A DNA stretch of 64,000 bases from Chenopodium formosanum (GCA_024500155.1 CM044880.1:15008379-15072378), one strand, 5' to 3'. Shown: positions 1 to 12,934, counted from the stretch's first letter. Program-made: numbers and translations. The notes: generated by a model from the letters alone, not told the origin.

Positions 1-82
1 AGGAAAGCGACAACATGAAATTTGTGCAAATGTGGTATTTGATTAGACCATAGAGTGACACTTCTTGAAGGATTGAACAAGA

Positions 83-3000
83 CTATACGAAGGTGCCAAC
101 ATAGCCAAAGCCAACGATGAAGAAGGTGATGCTTTGGAGGAAGAAGTAAACGTAGTAGCTCCACTTGCCATATAGAAAATCGTACCATCCGATGGAGAAG
201 AGGAATACTCCAACTATCAACTCCAAGAAATTCATTCTGTCAAAATTGTTACATCAATCAAGAGCATGTTAGCAATGATTCTTAATTAGAAAACCGATAG
301 ATTAATGTACTTAGAGGTGAAAGGAAAAGTCATTTGCTTATTGTTCGGTTCATAAAAAAGAAACAATGTTGTTTTACCTGTCTAGAATCTTGGATCGCGC
401 TTTCCTTACTGCAGCTTTTACCCCGGCTGATTTCTCTTTGGCATTCCCCTTGTTTTTCTGAGAATCTCCGAGCTTCTCAGTGACAACCCATTCGTTTGCC
501 CTGCCTGCTTCAAAGAGGCCAATGAGTGTGGCCTTAGTCCGATGCAAGGACATCACATTCTCAAACAAGATCCAGTAAAACAGTAGGTGAATTGACCTGC
601 ATTTTATATTTTATAGCAGATTGTAAGTGAAAGATCAAAGATAACGAAAGTCGTTGACAGAAATTAATGTTGAGCTAGTACTAGACCTTGGAGTTCCAAC
701 AGAGTTGAGGATGGTGATAACTGAAGGGATATAAACTGATCCCCAAATCGGGACTTCGACTTCAGGAATGAGTATTGTCAAAGGCAGGATAATACAGTAG
801 AAGAAAAAGGTGACCATATGAGCTGTGATCTTTCTCACTAAGAAGAAGCTGTAGATTGTGTACACTTTCTTCCAGAATCTCACATTCTGCAAAACCAAGA
901 TTTTTATGAATATACGAAATGATCAAAAGAAGCTAACTATGATTAAGGCTAATATAATCGATTTTATTTTGTATAAACTGATTGAATGCTGACCTTATTT
1001 CTGACAATCTCCATGACCATTTTCCTGAAGAGATTAGCAGGGCCACAAGACCATCGATGTTGTTGAAAGCGGAAAGCCTTGAAGGTACTTGGCAATTCAC
1101 TTTTAACCTGATCATAATTTTACAGAGGAAAATACACCACAGTTAAAATAGTATTCTCTCAAGATTAAAACCGGACTAATCTAAACAAAGAAAATAAAGA
1201 TATTCTCTATAGCATGATGCTTAACAAGTAAAATAAATGACCACATTATCAATTTTCTAATGTTACACTATTTGTATTGGCCATCTAATTATGCTCATAG
1301 AGTTTGATCCGTTGATTAAATTCCATATTGCTCTCGAGTTTATAATTTATTAGATTAAACCCCGTGCAATGCACGGTTATCAAATAATTATAATGACAAT
1401 AAATTTAACCAAAAAAGTATCAAATAAACTCAAACTCAGTATTAAAAAGTATGAATATATATTGTTTCAAAAAAAATGAAATATATGTAAAAGAAAAAAA
1501 ATTAAATATGTAATAGTTATATTGGGAATACTTCTCTCAAAAAAAAAAAAGTTATAATGGGAAATATGATATTTAAAGAAGTTTATTTTAGATTTTGTAC
1601 AAATTAAGAGTCAAAATTTAGATACAAACATAAAAATAAAATTTTTTTTAGCAAGTTATTTTGGAGGGAAAACTCGTTATATTATATTGTCAAGTGTCTC
1701 TTTAGGTTTCGCCTTTAGTATAATGTAATTAAGAGTCAAAATTTACACACAAACATAAAAATAAAATTTTTTTTAGCAAGTTATTTTGGAGGGAAAACTC
1801 GTTATATTATATTGCCAAGTGTCTCTTTAGGTTTCGCCTTTAGTATAATGTAATTGATACATGTAAATTAAGGGCTTGTTATTATGTTCATAAAGTAAAT
1901 TCAAATAAGAATTATACCTGAAGATCACCGAGATAAACAAATTTCCATCCACGAAGACTAGCTCGAACAGCAAGATCCATGTCCTCAACCGTAGTTCGAT
2001 CTTTCCACCCACCTGCCTCATCAATGGCAGCTATCCTCCATACACCAGCAGTCCCTGCAATTTTGGAAAGGCGCAGGGTTAATAAATGTCAATTTTTTGC
2101 ATAAACATGTTGTGCCTAATATCTCCTCATTTAAAGAATTGATTTCATTTCCTGCATTAAAATCCTTATAATTAATACAGAGTATATTTATGATATTCAT
2201 ATTATAATTTAACCCAATCAATATTTCTGTCAAGGTTTATAATTGTCAGCAAACTTTTCTTAAAATGATTCATTCTTATCAGAATGCCTATCCTTGCTAG
2301 CTTGAACACTTGAATTACGCAAAAATATCACACTCAAATTAAATGTCATCAATATTTTCAATAAACTTTTCTCAAAAAATGTATTTTTATTAAGCAATTA
2401 TAATTAGACTTAGGTAAGAACATTTTTACACTTAGGCAATTAGCCTCCGGCCTCGTAAACAACAAGATCAATCATATGGGGCATTGCTAAGAGCACTATT
2501 AATCCTGAGCAAATGGAAATTTTAAGTTTTCATATTATCTAATAGGTTGGTTAATATTGCTACTAGAAAAATTAGCCAATAATCAAATTTCAAAATATCC
2601 GAAAATAAATGTAGATCCTTCATACTCCGTAGTCCATATGATACGATACATATGAGGCCTTGTTCATTTTTTTAATATAACATTAATGTTTTTTCCAACC
2701 AATTTCAATAATTTGCTATTACACATTGAGTATCAAACACTACTACATACTCTAATCCAATTAAAATTATGTCCTTGTTGAGTACTAAAACTAACAATCA
2801 AAGGCTGTTAATTATGCTGTTACATTACTTTAAACTAAATGTCCACTTCTTCTTGAATACTCAATTTCGATATTAATAATACCTATAAACATTTAATTTT
2901 ATTATTAATTTTTTCTATATTTTAGTACAAGTGTGATAAGTTAACCTATGATTGCGAGATTTGATATTCTGGGTGAAACGTGTCACGTGACGTATCATAA

Positions 3001-4792
3001 ATGAGGCAGTATATAGCAGTTCCTGAATTGTGTCAGGTGTAACAAATGGCTAAGTAATGGGAGAAACAAGAAAGTTGGAAATTACCATTGAATCCAAAGA
3101 AGGCATGAGTTGAAGACCCCACTTCTTGTTCTACCTTAAAATGGTAGTCTAGTGACATCTCTTGCATCCTCGTCATTAGGCATTCGTTTGCGTTCACTGT
3201 AAATCAGCCATGTTAAATTGGGGATTAGTATAAGTGTGTAACCAATTAAGAAATCGATAAATTACTTGCGTTGACCATTTGTTAGACAACGAACAAGAAG
3301 TTAAATGTTATAACGTCCAGATTTGTAATCTAGTAAGGCTTGCTTTCTTCAGCTTAATTTCATTTCAGTTCAGCTCAGCTCCAATCAGTTCAATTCAGTT
3401 TCTAATTTCCTTATCTCATAAACAATTTATTTCAGCTCTATTTAGTTTAGCTCAGCTAAGTAAATTAGAACAGGTCCTAATTGTTTGGTAACGCAACTCA
3501 CACATGACAACATGACACTGCTCTTAAGTAGTAATGTTTCGTTCATTACATATTACCTGACTTTTTTTTTTAATCAGCTTACACTTAAATATTAATGTAT
3601 AATTACTTGTTAAATTAATTAACCACCGATAAATTAAAATTTCAACAAATCCACTACTTTGTACTCGTAGTAACTACCACACTCAAAAGTGCACATATTA
3701 TAAAGTTTACTCTACCATATATAGTGATAAGTGACATTTATATTTACATAGTTAAGCCTAACACATGATCATAACAAACTAAAATTACAATGGCATAAGA
3801 TTCTAAAGAAAAAACACCAAATCCACAGCAATTATTGAAACCTAATTGTGATTTATTAAAATGGTGGAACACCATTACTTTAGGACAGGTAGTGTCGGCG
3901 GAGACAGAGTGGGGTCTACCAAATTTGGCTGTTATTAATCAGAGTGAGTGAGAAAGTGTCAGTAAGCAAGTAATAGCTCAGCAAATAGATGCTATTTTAC
4001 CACGTGCTTGTGGGGCTGTCCAACTGCTCTACCACTCTAGATTTCATTACCTCTTTTTTTTTTATCCCTTCGTTGACCAACTACCCCTCTTCTTTTTTAT
4101 CCGTACTGTATAGGTGTAATTGTAAAAGGTAAATTTATTGCCAAGAAAAAAATTGTTTTTTATGAATGTATTAATTGAGAAATATAGAGTATGTAATTGT
4201 ATATGAGAAAATTTCATAATCGTAATAATTGGTGTTATTAAAGTTTTGAGTTTTGCGGGGAATTGGGTTGGCCGAGAACTTGCCTTTTAACAAAAGGGTT
4301 AAACAACCCTTGTGCGCGCGAAAAGCAATGTCAGAGTGACACATTAATAGAGTTAGGGCTTGTGCTGATTTAGTGAAAATAATTAAACTGAAATGAAATT
4401 AATTGTTTATGAGAGAAGAAAATTAAAAACTGAACTGAACTGATTGGAGCTTAATTGAACTGTAATTAAGGTGAACAGAACAGGCTTTGACTCACACTAA
4501 TGTGATAGATACTATCACTCATGATTATTTTATCAAAGCTGATTTAGAGCCTGTTTATATTTATTGAACTGAGCTGAACTAAACTAAAGTGAATTGAATT
4601 GATTGGAGCTAAACTAAATTGAACTGAATATTTTATAAGAGTGAAAAATTAGAAACTGGATTGAATGAAAATAGGATGAAATGAACAGACCCTTAAGATA
4701 AATTTATCAAATTTTAATATGAGACGGAATTATAATAAGCACATTGTACTCGTATAATTTATTGTAGTTTCATTCCACCTCATATGAACCGA

Positions 4793-4837
<45 letters not shown>

Positions 4838-6917
4838 AGGGGGGAGAAAGGTAATGTAGGCATAACATAGTAACATGGATTGTTATGCTAAAAGACAAAC
4901 CTTACCCCAGAAATTTAGGTTGATCACAATTTACAACAAATATAGCAGAAATGAGAAGATAAGAAGAGAAGAGCAAGGTAATGGAGAGTGGTCCGGTGGC
5001 ATGTAAATCTTAATTTAATCAAGCTTTAGAGTGAAGAAAAAGAAAGAGGACACTTTAATTATACCTTTAATCAGAATCAATTAGTAGCACTACATGCATT
5101 AAAAGTTTTAATATAATCACCATTATGTTCAAGAGATTGTTTATAAAATCTATACATTGGAGATCGAGCAGCAAAAAAAGATTTGAGCATATTACAGCTT
5201 GGCCCCTTGGGAACATTTAGATTCTTATTAGTCCTTGATCTCTTTGTTTATATTATTGTGCTCTTATTTACCAGTTATGACTCGATTCTTCAATATTCAA
5301 CGTTGTCTTACAGATAATACTATATTCACTTGACTTGTTCGACCAACAAATAGTACTCATGTTGCTTAAGTTGATGGTTATTTTTGTCGGGGTGCTAAAT
5401 AGACTAGCTCAAAACTTGGTTCAATCAACTTCTTTTACATCTAATCTTTGTTCTACTCCTATCACATTCATTCTCGTATTAATTCTTTTCAAATCCACAC
5501 GATTAACTATTACTTTTCGATAGACAAAATTACATTAGGTGCCCCTCCGTACGAGCGCTAATTACATACGTAGTCTTAAGTCTATGAGTTGATAATTGAT
5601 ATGTATATGGCTATAAAACAAACTAAGGACCATCATCAAACCCGTTAGAGTAGGAAATATCCCGTGATTGGTGGGTACCTCGATTGAGAAAGAAACTCCT
5701 AGTATTTTCTCGTGTATTAAACCAAACAATTTCATTTTTTCATTTTTGTTTTTTTCTTTTTTATTTGTTTTTCTTTTTGTATGCTATTCTTTCCCAAAGT
5801 GTAAACTTTACCCCCACCACATCCCTATGTTCTCAAACAATGTAAAATTACACAAAAATTGAAAAGATTGGTGGCATTTTCCAAAAGCATATAAAAGTTA
5901 TTAAAAGACAGAATTATAATAAAAATAAGCATTTTTTTTAGCAAAGAAGTTAACAGTCCACCGACAGTTTCTCGTTATAGAGAAAAAATAAGGTAGATGG
6001 TCACTAATCGTAATTATTTGTGCGGGGTATAAGACTATACTAGTCTAGACGTATAATATAGTAATAATATTCACTATTTTATTCGTGTGTGTCAGTGTGT
6101 CACATCCTCAACGCACATTAATAGATATGAACATATTGATACTAAGAAATTTCTTAAAAAAATCGAGTTTAACACTTGGACAAGAACACAAGTCACGTAT
6201 CAATATCAGACACTATTAGGTAACGTATAGGTGAATAGAATCTATGTACTTACCAAATCTCCACCGTCCTTGAACAAGAGCTAATTCAGGGTTGTACATT
6301 AGGAATGGAATTGCTCGTCGGAGATAATCGGGCTCCGGCCGGAAATCAGCGTCGAAAATGGCAACGTACTCGCAATGCTTGACATAGTCCCTCTTTAAAC
6401 CTTCCTTAAGAGCACCAGCTTTGTAACCGACACGATTTTCTCTAATTTGGTACACTATATTAAGCCCTTTGCTAGCCCATCTTTGGCATTCTAATTCCAC
6501 CATATCCTGTAAATAAAATATTCATAATGTCTCAAATTTAGCAACATAACGCAAAAACTTTAGTGGAGTGCAAAGATGTAATTCAATAAAAAATTTGTGG
6601 ATTATCTTAGTGAAATGATTACAACTAAAAAAAGCAGCAAATTATATCGAATTTTAAAGATTAAATCACATTTTACTTTTCCCGTACAAGAAAAGGCAAA
6701 AATGTCATGTCATAGAAACGGCATCTAGGCTTAGAGATTAGGCCTAATTTAGTTAACTCTTAAAGCTAGTTTATTAAGTACATTATAATCAAATTGATAA
6801 ATTTCATACCTTACACCAAAAAAAAAAAAAAAAGAAAAAAAAAAGAGAAAAAAAAAAAGAAAAAAATTATCTCATACCTTTCAACTAATTAAAAGTTATG
6901 GGAACGGTAATTACCGG

Positions 6918-6950
<33 letters not shown>

Positions 6951-8332
6951 TCGTCTTAATATCTAAGAAAATTAAGTTATGATTAAAGAGGGTAATTCAA
7001 GTCGAAAACACGAATCAATAGTGTTACTAAATTCGGAATGATAAATTTAATGCGAAAGAGAAAGTAACACTTTATTTGCTACTAATAATTAAGTACAAAC
7101 CTGTATCAATCATGGTTTATGACAATTAGATTACATTTTTGGCATTAACACATTATCTTACTCATCTACCAAACATTTTATTTTAATTAAAATTGTAACA
7201 ATGACTAATAAATCACCGATAATATTAAATGAAAAAGGGAAAATGATGTAATAGACAAAACCTATTTAAGGAAAAAACAGAATTCAGTTGTACTCCTAGT
7301 ACACTAATATAGTGACTATTGTACTAGACTAGGCATTAAATTACGAAAATGCCCAAATCATTTTTACCTTGATAACCGGATCAGTTGAGTCATCAAGTAC
7401 TTGGATCACCATTCGATCAGCCGGCCATGAAAGGTTACAAGCCGCACCAATTGATACTTTGTACACCTACACAAAATTACGAAAATTATACATTAAATAA
7501 ATTAATATATTTACTAATCATAATTAATTATTTAATTAACTTAAATTGTGAAAAAGTGGCAGCTTTTCTTTAATTACACAACTATCAAAACCAAATCAAC
7601 CAAGTGGCACTAACACCGCACCAAGTCAAGGCAACATCTACCATGATTTGTGTGAATCTAAAAGAAAAAGTCTACTATGATGCATAAATCTTCTCTTAGA
7701 ATTTTTTTTTTATTATTATTATTATTTCTACCCATACTAATCTCAATGTAGACGGGATTTGATCTCAATTTTAGAAACCACCTCAAAGACGTCACCAACT
7801 GAGCTATTGGTAACTTTAATTTTGTCTTTCCACGTTAACATTGATATAAACGGAATTCGATCCCGAATTTCAGACACCACCTCCAACACATTACCAATTG
7901 AACTATTGCTAAAAAGCTAGTTAGAAAATTCCCAAATTCAAGTATCAAAAACATTAGGAAAAAAAAAAGGGGGGGGGGGGGGGGGGGGGTATGAAATATT
8001 TATACCTCTCTTTCATTGAACATAGGGATTTGAATAAGAACATGAGGGAACTTATTTGAGCCGCCAGTTTCAATATCATCAATAGAATCAGGTAAAGCTT
8101 CCCATTTATAACGTTTTTCAGGCTTCTTCCAAAACAACTTAACCAATACAATTACAACACCCATATAAAGCCTTTCCATAAACAACATCAATGACATTGC
8201 TAAACAAATAATAACACCAAGTTTAAGCATTGGTACAATTAATGGTGCTTTTACTGTTTCCCACATTAATCCTAATTGAAATGATAAATCTCCCCTTGCT
8301 TGTAACAGCTGATCTTGGATTAAATCCGCCAT
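83..8332 (-). CDS. CSLA: CSLA-type glucomannan 4-beta-mannosyltransferase, nine exons
   Basis: Processive GT2 enzyme of the cellulose-synthase-like A family; members make the beta-1,4-(gluco)mannan backbone in the Golgi from GDP-mannose (and GDP-glucose). CDS exons in transcript order: 8332-8006, 7466-7368, 6506-6254, 3196-3086, 2054-1918, 1107-994, 886-687, 596-378, 236-83. Every intron is GT..AG, phases agree, and the sum is 1614 bp (537 codons plus stop), a normal CSLA length. Catalytic signature is complete: DDSTD at residues 134-138, DAD at 194-196, TVED ending at 288 and QQHRW at 324-328. One hydrophobic segment lies at about 35-70 and several follow residue 350, so a multi-span Golgi membrane protein is expected. 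The start is the first ATG of the exon, and the N-terminus begins MADLIQ. Reading past exon 8 without splicing meets TAA at once; the last exon supplies the usual hydrophobic C-terminus and ends in TAG. Residues resemble the CSLA2/CSLA9 group, but the exact paralogue is not resolved. Confidence 0.95.
1606..1855. repeat. Two-unit 125-bp tandem duplication in CSLA intron 5
   Basis: Units 1606-1730 and 1731-1855 are nearly identical (differences such as gata/caca and gtc/gcc), so the duplication is young compared with the surrounding intron. Both contain a run of eight to nine T and the motif GGAGGGAAAACTCG. Confidence 0.85.
3335..3480 (-). repeat. CTGAAC-type MITE, copy 1
   Basis: About 145 bp, reverse orientation (reads TTCAGTTCAGCTC on the plus strand), with ends resembling AAGGCTTG and GAACAGGTCCT. 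Lies in CSLA intron 3. Shares the central TTTATGAGAGAAG..TTAGGAACTGAA block with the other copies. Confidence 0.7.
4354..4490 (+). repeat. CTGAAC-type MITE, copy 2
   Basis: Begins AGGGCTTG and ends GAACAGGCTTT, with the core TTTATGAGAGAAGAAAATTA. In CSLA intron 3. Confidence 0.7.
4545..4695 (+). repeat. CTGAAC-type MITE, copy 3
   Basis: Begins AGAGCCTGTTTA and ends GAACAGACCCTTAA. In CSLA intron 3, only 55 bp from copy 2 and in the same orientation. Confidence 0.7.
4794..4833. repeat. A(40) homopolymer
   Basis: Forty uninterrupted A in CSLA intron 3; on the transcript strand it is a T tract. Its length is likely to be unreliable in the assembly. Confidence 0.9.
7738..7910 (-). repeat. Two tRNA-like (SINE-type) modules in CSLA intron 1
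   Basis: On the minus strand, unit one has a perfect pol III A box, TAGCTCAGTTGG (7795-7806), and a B-box-like GAGATCAAATCCC (7754-7766). Unit two, about 98 bp away, has TAGTTCAATTGG (7893-7904) and GGGATCGAATTCC (7852-7864). The order and roughly 30-bp box spacing are those of a tRNA-derived SINE head. These are not tRNA genes, because no cloverleaf is kept. Both are in the sense orientation of CSLA. Confidence 0.6.
7959..7989. repeat. A(10)G(21) homopolymer run beside the intron 1 donor
   Basis: A10 then G21 on the plus strand. On the CSLA transcript this is C21 followed by T10, beginning about 16 nt inside intron 1 after the 5' splice site at 8005-8004. Confidence 0.9.
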
Positions 8333-8736
8333 TTTTACCCCTAAAACAGGGGATTTTGGGCTTAAAAAAAAGGGGGATTTTTGGGTTCAAAACAGGGGAT
8401 TTGGGGATAAAAAAACAGGGGATTTTACAAAAAACAGAGTAATTTCTTGAGAAATTGACAATGTGGGTGAAATGGGGTTTTTAAGAGGATGATTTGGGGG
8501 ATATTTTTATTATTTTTTTTTATTTATGTATAAATCTCTTCTTTCTTCTGAGTTTTGTGCCAAACAATACTTGCTGTTTTCTTTCTAGCAAGGTAGAAGA
8601 GAACAGAAAGTATTGTGGCACTAGACTAGAGAGAGAAAGAAGAGAGAGAAAGAGAGAAGTAGGAGAGAGGTGGGTGGTGGGAAGTGAGAGTAGAGCAAGT
8701 GATGATGAGAGAGAGTTTGTATAGATGTTTTATAGT
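8333..8736 (-). promoter_or_regulatory. CSLA leader and core promoter
   Basis: On the minus strand a TATA box (CTATAAAAC) lies at about 8727-8735, which puts transcription start near 8700 and gives a leader of roughly 370 nt. The leader has a pyrimidine-rich CT stretch (GA on the plus strand, about 8623-8660), common in plant leaders. Just before the ATG it has several copies of a motif read as AAAATCCCCTG on the transcript (8340-8430). The TATA assignment is inference from position and sequence. Confidence 0.5.
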
Positions 8737-9325
8737 CAATTTTTGTTTGGGTTTTTGGTTAATTGCTTACTTTCCAATCTCTATTTTGTTTTAATTTACC
8801 TTTTTCTTTTTCTTTTTCTTTTTCTTTTTTTATTTTTTTTTTATTTTTTATTTTTTATTTTTTTATATATATATTTATTTAGGGAGGGGTGTAAGGGTGC
8901 ATTTTGCTTGCTTGATGACTATTATTTGGTGGCATTAGTTAAATATAGATTTTTTTCAGTAAAAATCCGTTTTAATCAATAAAATTTAGTTTTAACCAAT
9001 GAAAAATAATTAATTAGTTGTATTAAGTGGGGAAAAGTAACGAAACAGCGAAATCAATTGTAATTAGTAAATATTATATTCCATGTTTAGAATTTAGTTT
9101 CACGCGAAAAAATAGTTATTATCCTAGGAAATTCATTTTCTTTTATAAAAATAGAAGCTACGAGTAAAAGTTGTTTTGATTTGGTAAAAATTAAGTTACC
9201 AAGATAATTTCTTGTCATTTTTTGTGTCATGGATACAAATAATGTACTCTGTACCTAAAATTTAAAAAATTGATTTTGAGTACATAACTACATACAATGT
9301 GGCTTAAGGATTGAAACAATGTATT
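8737..9325. other. No gene seen; pyrimidine-rich then AT-rich spacer
   Basis: Upstream of CSLA. Holds a TTTTTC run at about 8800-8870 whose apparent open frame is low complexity, then AT-rich sequence. Nothing coding recognised. Confidence 0.7.
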
Positions 9326-9467
9326 TAGGGTCTGTTCTCATTGACTGAACTCAGCTGAACTGAACTGAACTGAACTGAACTGAATTGAAATGAATATTTT
9401 ATAAGAGAAAGAAATTAGGAGCTGAACTGAATTGAACTGAATTTCAACGTAAGAGAACAGGTCCTTA
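9326..9467 (+). repeat. CTGAAC-type MITE, copy 4
   Basis: Cleanest copy: starts AGGGTCTGTTCT, ends AGAGAACAGGTCCT (imperfect terminal inverted repeats), with five tandem CTGAA steps after the left end. Confidence 0.75.
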
Positions 9468-9860
9468 CTCCGTATAAGATAACAAGATGTAGTACTCTCG
9501 TACATGTATTGAATGTATGATGTACTGTATGTAACTATGTAAGTGATGTAACATAAAATTCTTTACTTGTCTCTTTAAGCATATAAGTCACTAAAGTATT
9601 TCCATTTACAACTTCTTGGTTGTAAAATATTTAGAAGCATTATACTTGTTGGTAAAAAGGGACAGCTCAACCTGCCTTCATCTTAACAGTTGTATAAAAA
9701 AGGAGAGATTATAGATTGGTAAAGTATATGGTTAAGACTGAAGAGTAACCACGTTGTTTGTGTTTGAGATTTTTGCTTATTTTTTTAGCTTTAAATAAAT
9801 AAACCATAAAGTATCAAGCTATCAACCTAGTTAAAGAAAAAGTAATATGACATGCATGTA

Positions 9861-10140
9861 CTCACTCCGTTATTATTTGTCTTAATTTGACATTTTATAT
9901 TTTTAAACTATTCATAAAATCCACTCTTAATTAATACTAGTATTATTAGTGATTTATATACACAAAAGCTAAGAAAAAATAAAGTTATATTAACACTCAC
10001 TTGAATCATCTCAAATTATATATAGTTTTTAAAACTTTTCTTAATTTATATTTATTAATAATTAAAGATATTATTGGCCAGATTTTTGCATTGACATATA
10101 CATCAGTCAAAGTGGGACAGTTGCAATAAATTTGAGAGAG
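9861..10140. repeat. Stowaway/Mariner-like MITE
   Basis: About 280 bp between TA dinucleotides (9859-9860 and 10141-10142). Left end CTCACTCCGTTATTATTTG is imperfectly inverted at the right end (reverse complement CTCTCTCAAATTTATTG). Confidence 0.5.
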
Positions 10141-11520
10141 TATACGTCTTCAATATATGTTAGAATCACGAATAATAATATACTGATTGACCTGAACACC
10201 TTATAATCTTCAAAATTGCGCTTATTAGAGAGGCCGCCACAACCCACTGCTCTCTCTAACCAGGCTACGTTTGTGAATAAGATAGGGTGGCTAATGGGTT
10301 TCCATTGTAAACCTCGATATGAAGGTTCATCAAACTATCGTGAAAGAACACTTTTTTCTCTAGTTTTGTGAGTAGGTTGTGTCGACTTGTATACTTTTAA
10401 TTAATCTTGGACGAACCAACGTCACTCTTAGAAGATTGACACAAGACCGACATGACACAAATGTTGTGCACTTGACCGCTCTTATCTCATTTAAGACATG
10501 GTTGATTAAGGGAAAATGTCCGATGGCCCAACACATGACCCGACTTATGGCTAGTGTGCTTTTATAGCCGCACCTAGTTAGAGGAAGAACAATCCAATTT
10601 TTTAATATAATGTTGGCATGTTAATATTCTTTGTGGATGTGAGTAAACTTATTTGGTAAATTCTTATTAGCTGATGAGATATCCAATCATTAGAAATCAA
10701 ATTCTATAGAAATCTATACTTAGTATTTAAAAACACAAATCACACATTACTCATATGTCACATGTCACCACAAACCACTCATATGCCACAAGTCACCTTC
10801 TTTATCAAAAAATAAAGTTCATGTCTTTGTGCATTCTGTAACTTGCAAATTTAAGTAAGCAAATTAAGTGTTTCAATTAGACCAAAATAAAGTCTTAGTC
10901 TTTTCATCTCATAAACTTAAAATAAAGTAATAGTTAAAAATAAAAAAAAATAAAAAAAAAGTTAAGCTAATTAGTTCACATTATATAAACATACTTTTTT
11001 TTTTTTGAAGGAACACATTATATAAACATATATATAAAGTACAATAAAACAATGCTGACTCATATAACACAAATAAACAACACATTACAAGGAAAATATT
11101 CTAAGTAATAACCCGTGCATGGAACGGGCCAGAAGGTTAGTTACTGTTAATTACGGTTCTGTCTATACTACTCCGTATATCAAAATGCTTTGTCTTTTTA
11201 TTAGTACTTGCATTTAATAATGACATATTGAGACGACATAGTATTACTCTAGCTAGTCATCAGCAACAGCCTTTGTTTCTTTTTCTTTAAAACCCCGTAA
11301 TTTTCTGCATGACCTTGGTTACAATCGGAAGGTGGCAACAAACTAGTACGGCGTTACATATACATCATCTCATCCACATAATAAAATAAAATAATCTAGT
11401 TTGATCTCTTGGTTAAGAAATTTAACAATCTTTGATTTGGTCCAAAACACCTTAAAAATCGATTTTAGACCAAACTTTTTTTTAAAACCTGTGAATAAAA
11501 CTTCTACTATAAATATTTAA
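10141..11520. other. No gene seen
   Basis: Mostly AT-rich spacer. A short open frame at 10379-10567 has no recognisable family. Near 10978-11035 a 17-bp direct repeat (CACATTATATAAACATA) flanks a T run, resembling the target duplication of a nearly empty retroposed insert. Confidence 0.6.
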
Positions 11521-11756
11521 GAGTCATTTGGTTGGGAGTATTCATCAAAGGAAATGAGATTCAACTGCCCTCATTCCCTTTATTATTGTTTGTTAGCCTT
11601 TTTTCCCATTCTCTTTACCTTCTTCATTCCCCCAAGTTCTTCCAAATTGATTTCTAACCCTCCTTAGGTATTTCCATTCTCATTCCTTAGCCACCACCAC
11701 ATCACCATACCACCATCCTCTTACCTATCCAACCGCCAGAAACACAGCCACCGCAC

Positions 11757-12398
11757 CGAAGGAAATGTGTCCTCGACTCTCGTGCAATTACTAATATAAT
11801 ATTGATCGTATTATGGAGATAATAAGTTCGTTTAATTGGGTCGTCTTTACGTCTTGCTAGAGACCAATATTGATCATTGGGTTAAACCAATGACAACTAA
11901 ATGGATCCTATGAGGTCACACGTTACAGTGTTAGGTCGAACATGAATACCGAGTCCAAAAGTTGGGCTTAGTGAATGACTGGCCATAAGGAGTAAGATAG
12001 GAATAAGTCTTGCCCTAATTAGATAATATGATTATATATAATAAAGGGCTTAGGGAAAAATAAAAACAAACGTTCATCTCTCAAAAAGAAACAACGTAAT
12101 ATTTTTCCCTTCCTCTCTCTCTACAACCGGTTAGAAGTTCTCCATAGAAGAGGAGATTAATCTCTCCCGTCTAACTAGCATTGGTGGAGGTTCGATCTAC
12201 ACTAGTGGACCAATATTAGAGGAGCAACAATTGGGGCTATAATCTCCACAAGAAGGTAGAAGAAAGCTTGGGAATTCACGCATCAAAGGTTAATTCTAAA
12301 CTATTATGTGATCCTTTATTTGTATATGCATGAGATCCTGTTTAGATGCGTATGAATGAGATTCATGAAATTCCGCTTAAAGTACCTAAAACCCTACA
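11757..12398 (+). repeat. 5' LTR of the copia element
   Basis: Starts (C)GAAGGAAATGTGTCC and ends CCCTACA. Close to the 3' LTR and clearly related to the LTR at 63319-64000 (shared GGATCCTATGAGGTCACAC). Confidence 0.9.
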
Positions 12399-12412
12399 GT
12401 GGTATCAGTTAG
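12399..12412 (+). other. Primer binding site
   Basis: GTGGTATCAG immediately after the LTR matches the 3' end complement of initiator methionine tRNA; the following bases have drifted. Confidence 0.8.
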
Positions 12413-12934
12413 CCCCTTGCATATAATTTATTGGTCACAATAATATGATTATTTTGATGTATTTTATGTTAATTTTAATTTGATTAAGGGGAGGAATTGA
12501 ATTATGGATCGAATAACCCAATTAAAATATGATTTTGATTGATTGGAATTGATTAAATGAAGATTTAATTGCTCAAAATTTTTTTATTAACCCTAGCCGA
12601 ATTTTTTAGCCCTAAATGCATGAATTAATTTTCTGATTATTGTTGTGTTATGAACCCTAATTTCGAAAATTAATGTGTTAATTTCATATTATTTGATTTA
12701 ATTTCTCATACTTAAAAGTTTTTTAGTGTGATTAATTAATTCATGTAAAAGAGTTTTATATGAATTAGAAATCAAATTTTATCAAAAGCCCTATATTATT
12801 TAAAATGGAGATTTTAGATTAATTTTCTGAAATTATGCATAAAGGAGTTTATGTTTAATTTAATTAGATCACCAAATTAATTTTGCAAGAGTTGTGGAAT
12901 TAATTTAACTAAAAAAAAAAGGAAATTAAGAAGC

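Larger units (their letters stand above)
3197..6253 (-). other. Large CSLA intron 3 (about 3.06 kb)
   Basis: Intron between exons 3 and 4 with donor GTAAGT at 6253-6248 and acceptor CAG before 3196. It holds three MITE copies (3335-3480, 4354-4490, 4545-4695) and a 40-base A run. No other coding segment was recognised inside it. Confidence 0.85.

Noticed and set aside
374..568. CSLA ending at the TAA after exon 8
   Set aside because: A GT donor at the same place and a well-formed last exon at 83-236 restore the normal hydrophobic C-terminus.
1355..1380. CCGTGCAATGCACGG palindrome as a transposon end
   Set aside because: Common plant repeat-end motif, but no partner end or target duplication could be defined here (a similar lone motif occurs near 11110).
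8725..8982. 85-codon Phe/Leu-rich open frame upstream of CSLA
   Set aside because: Low-complexity TTTTTC run read as protein.
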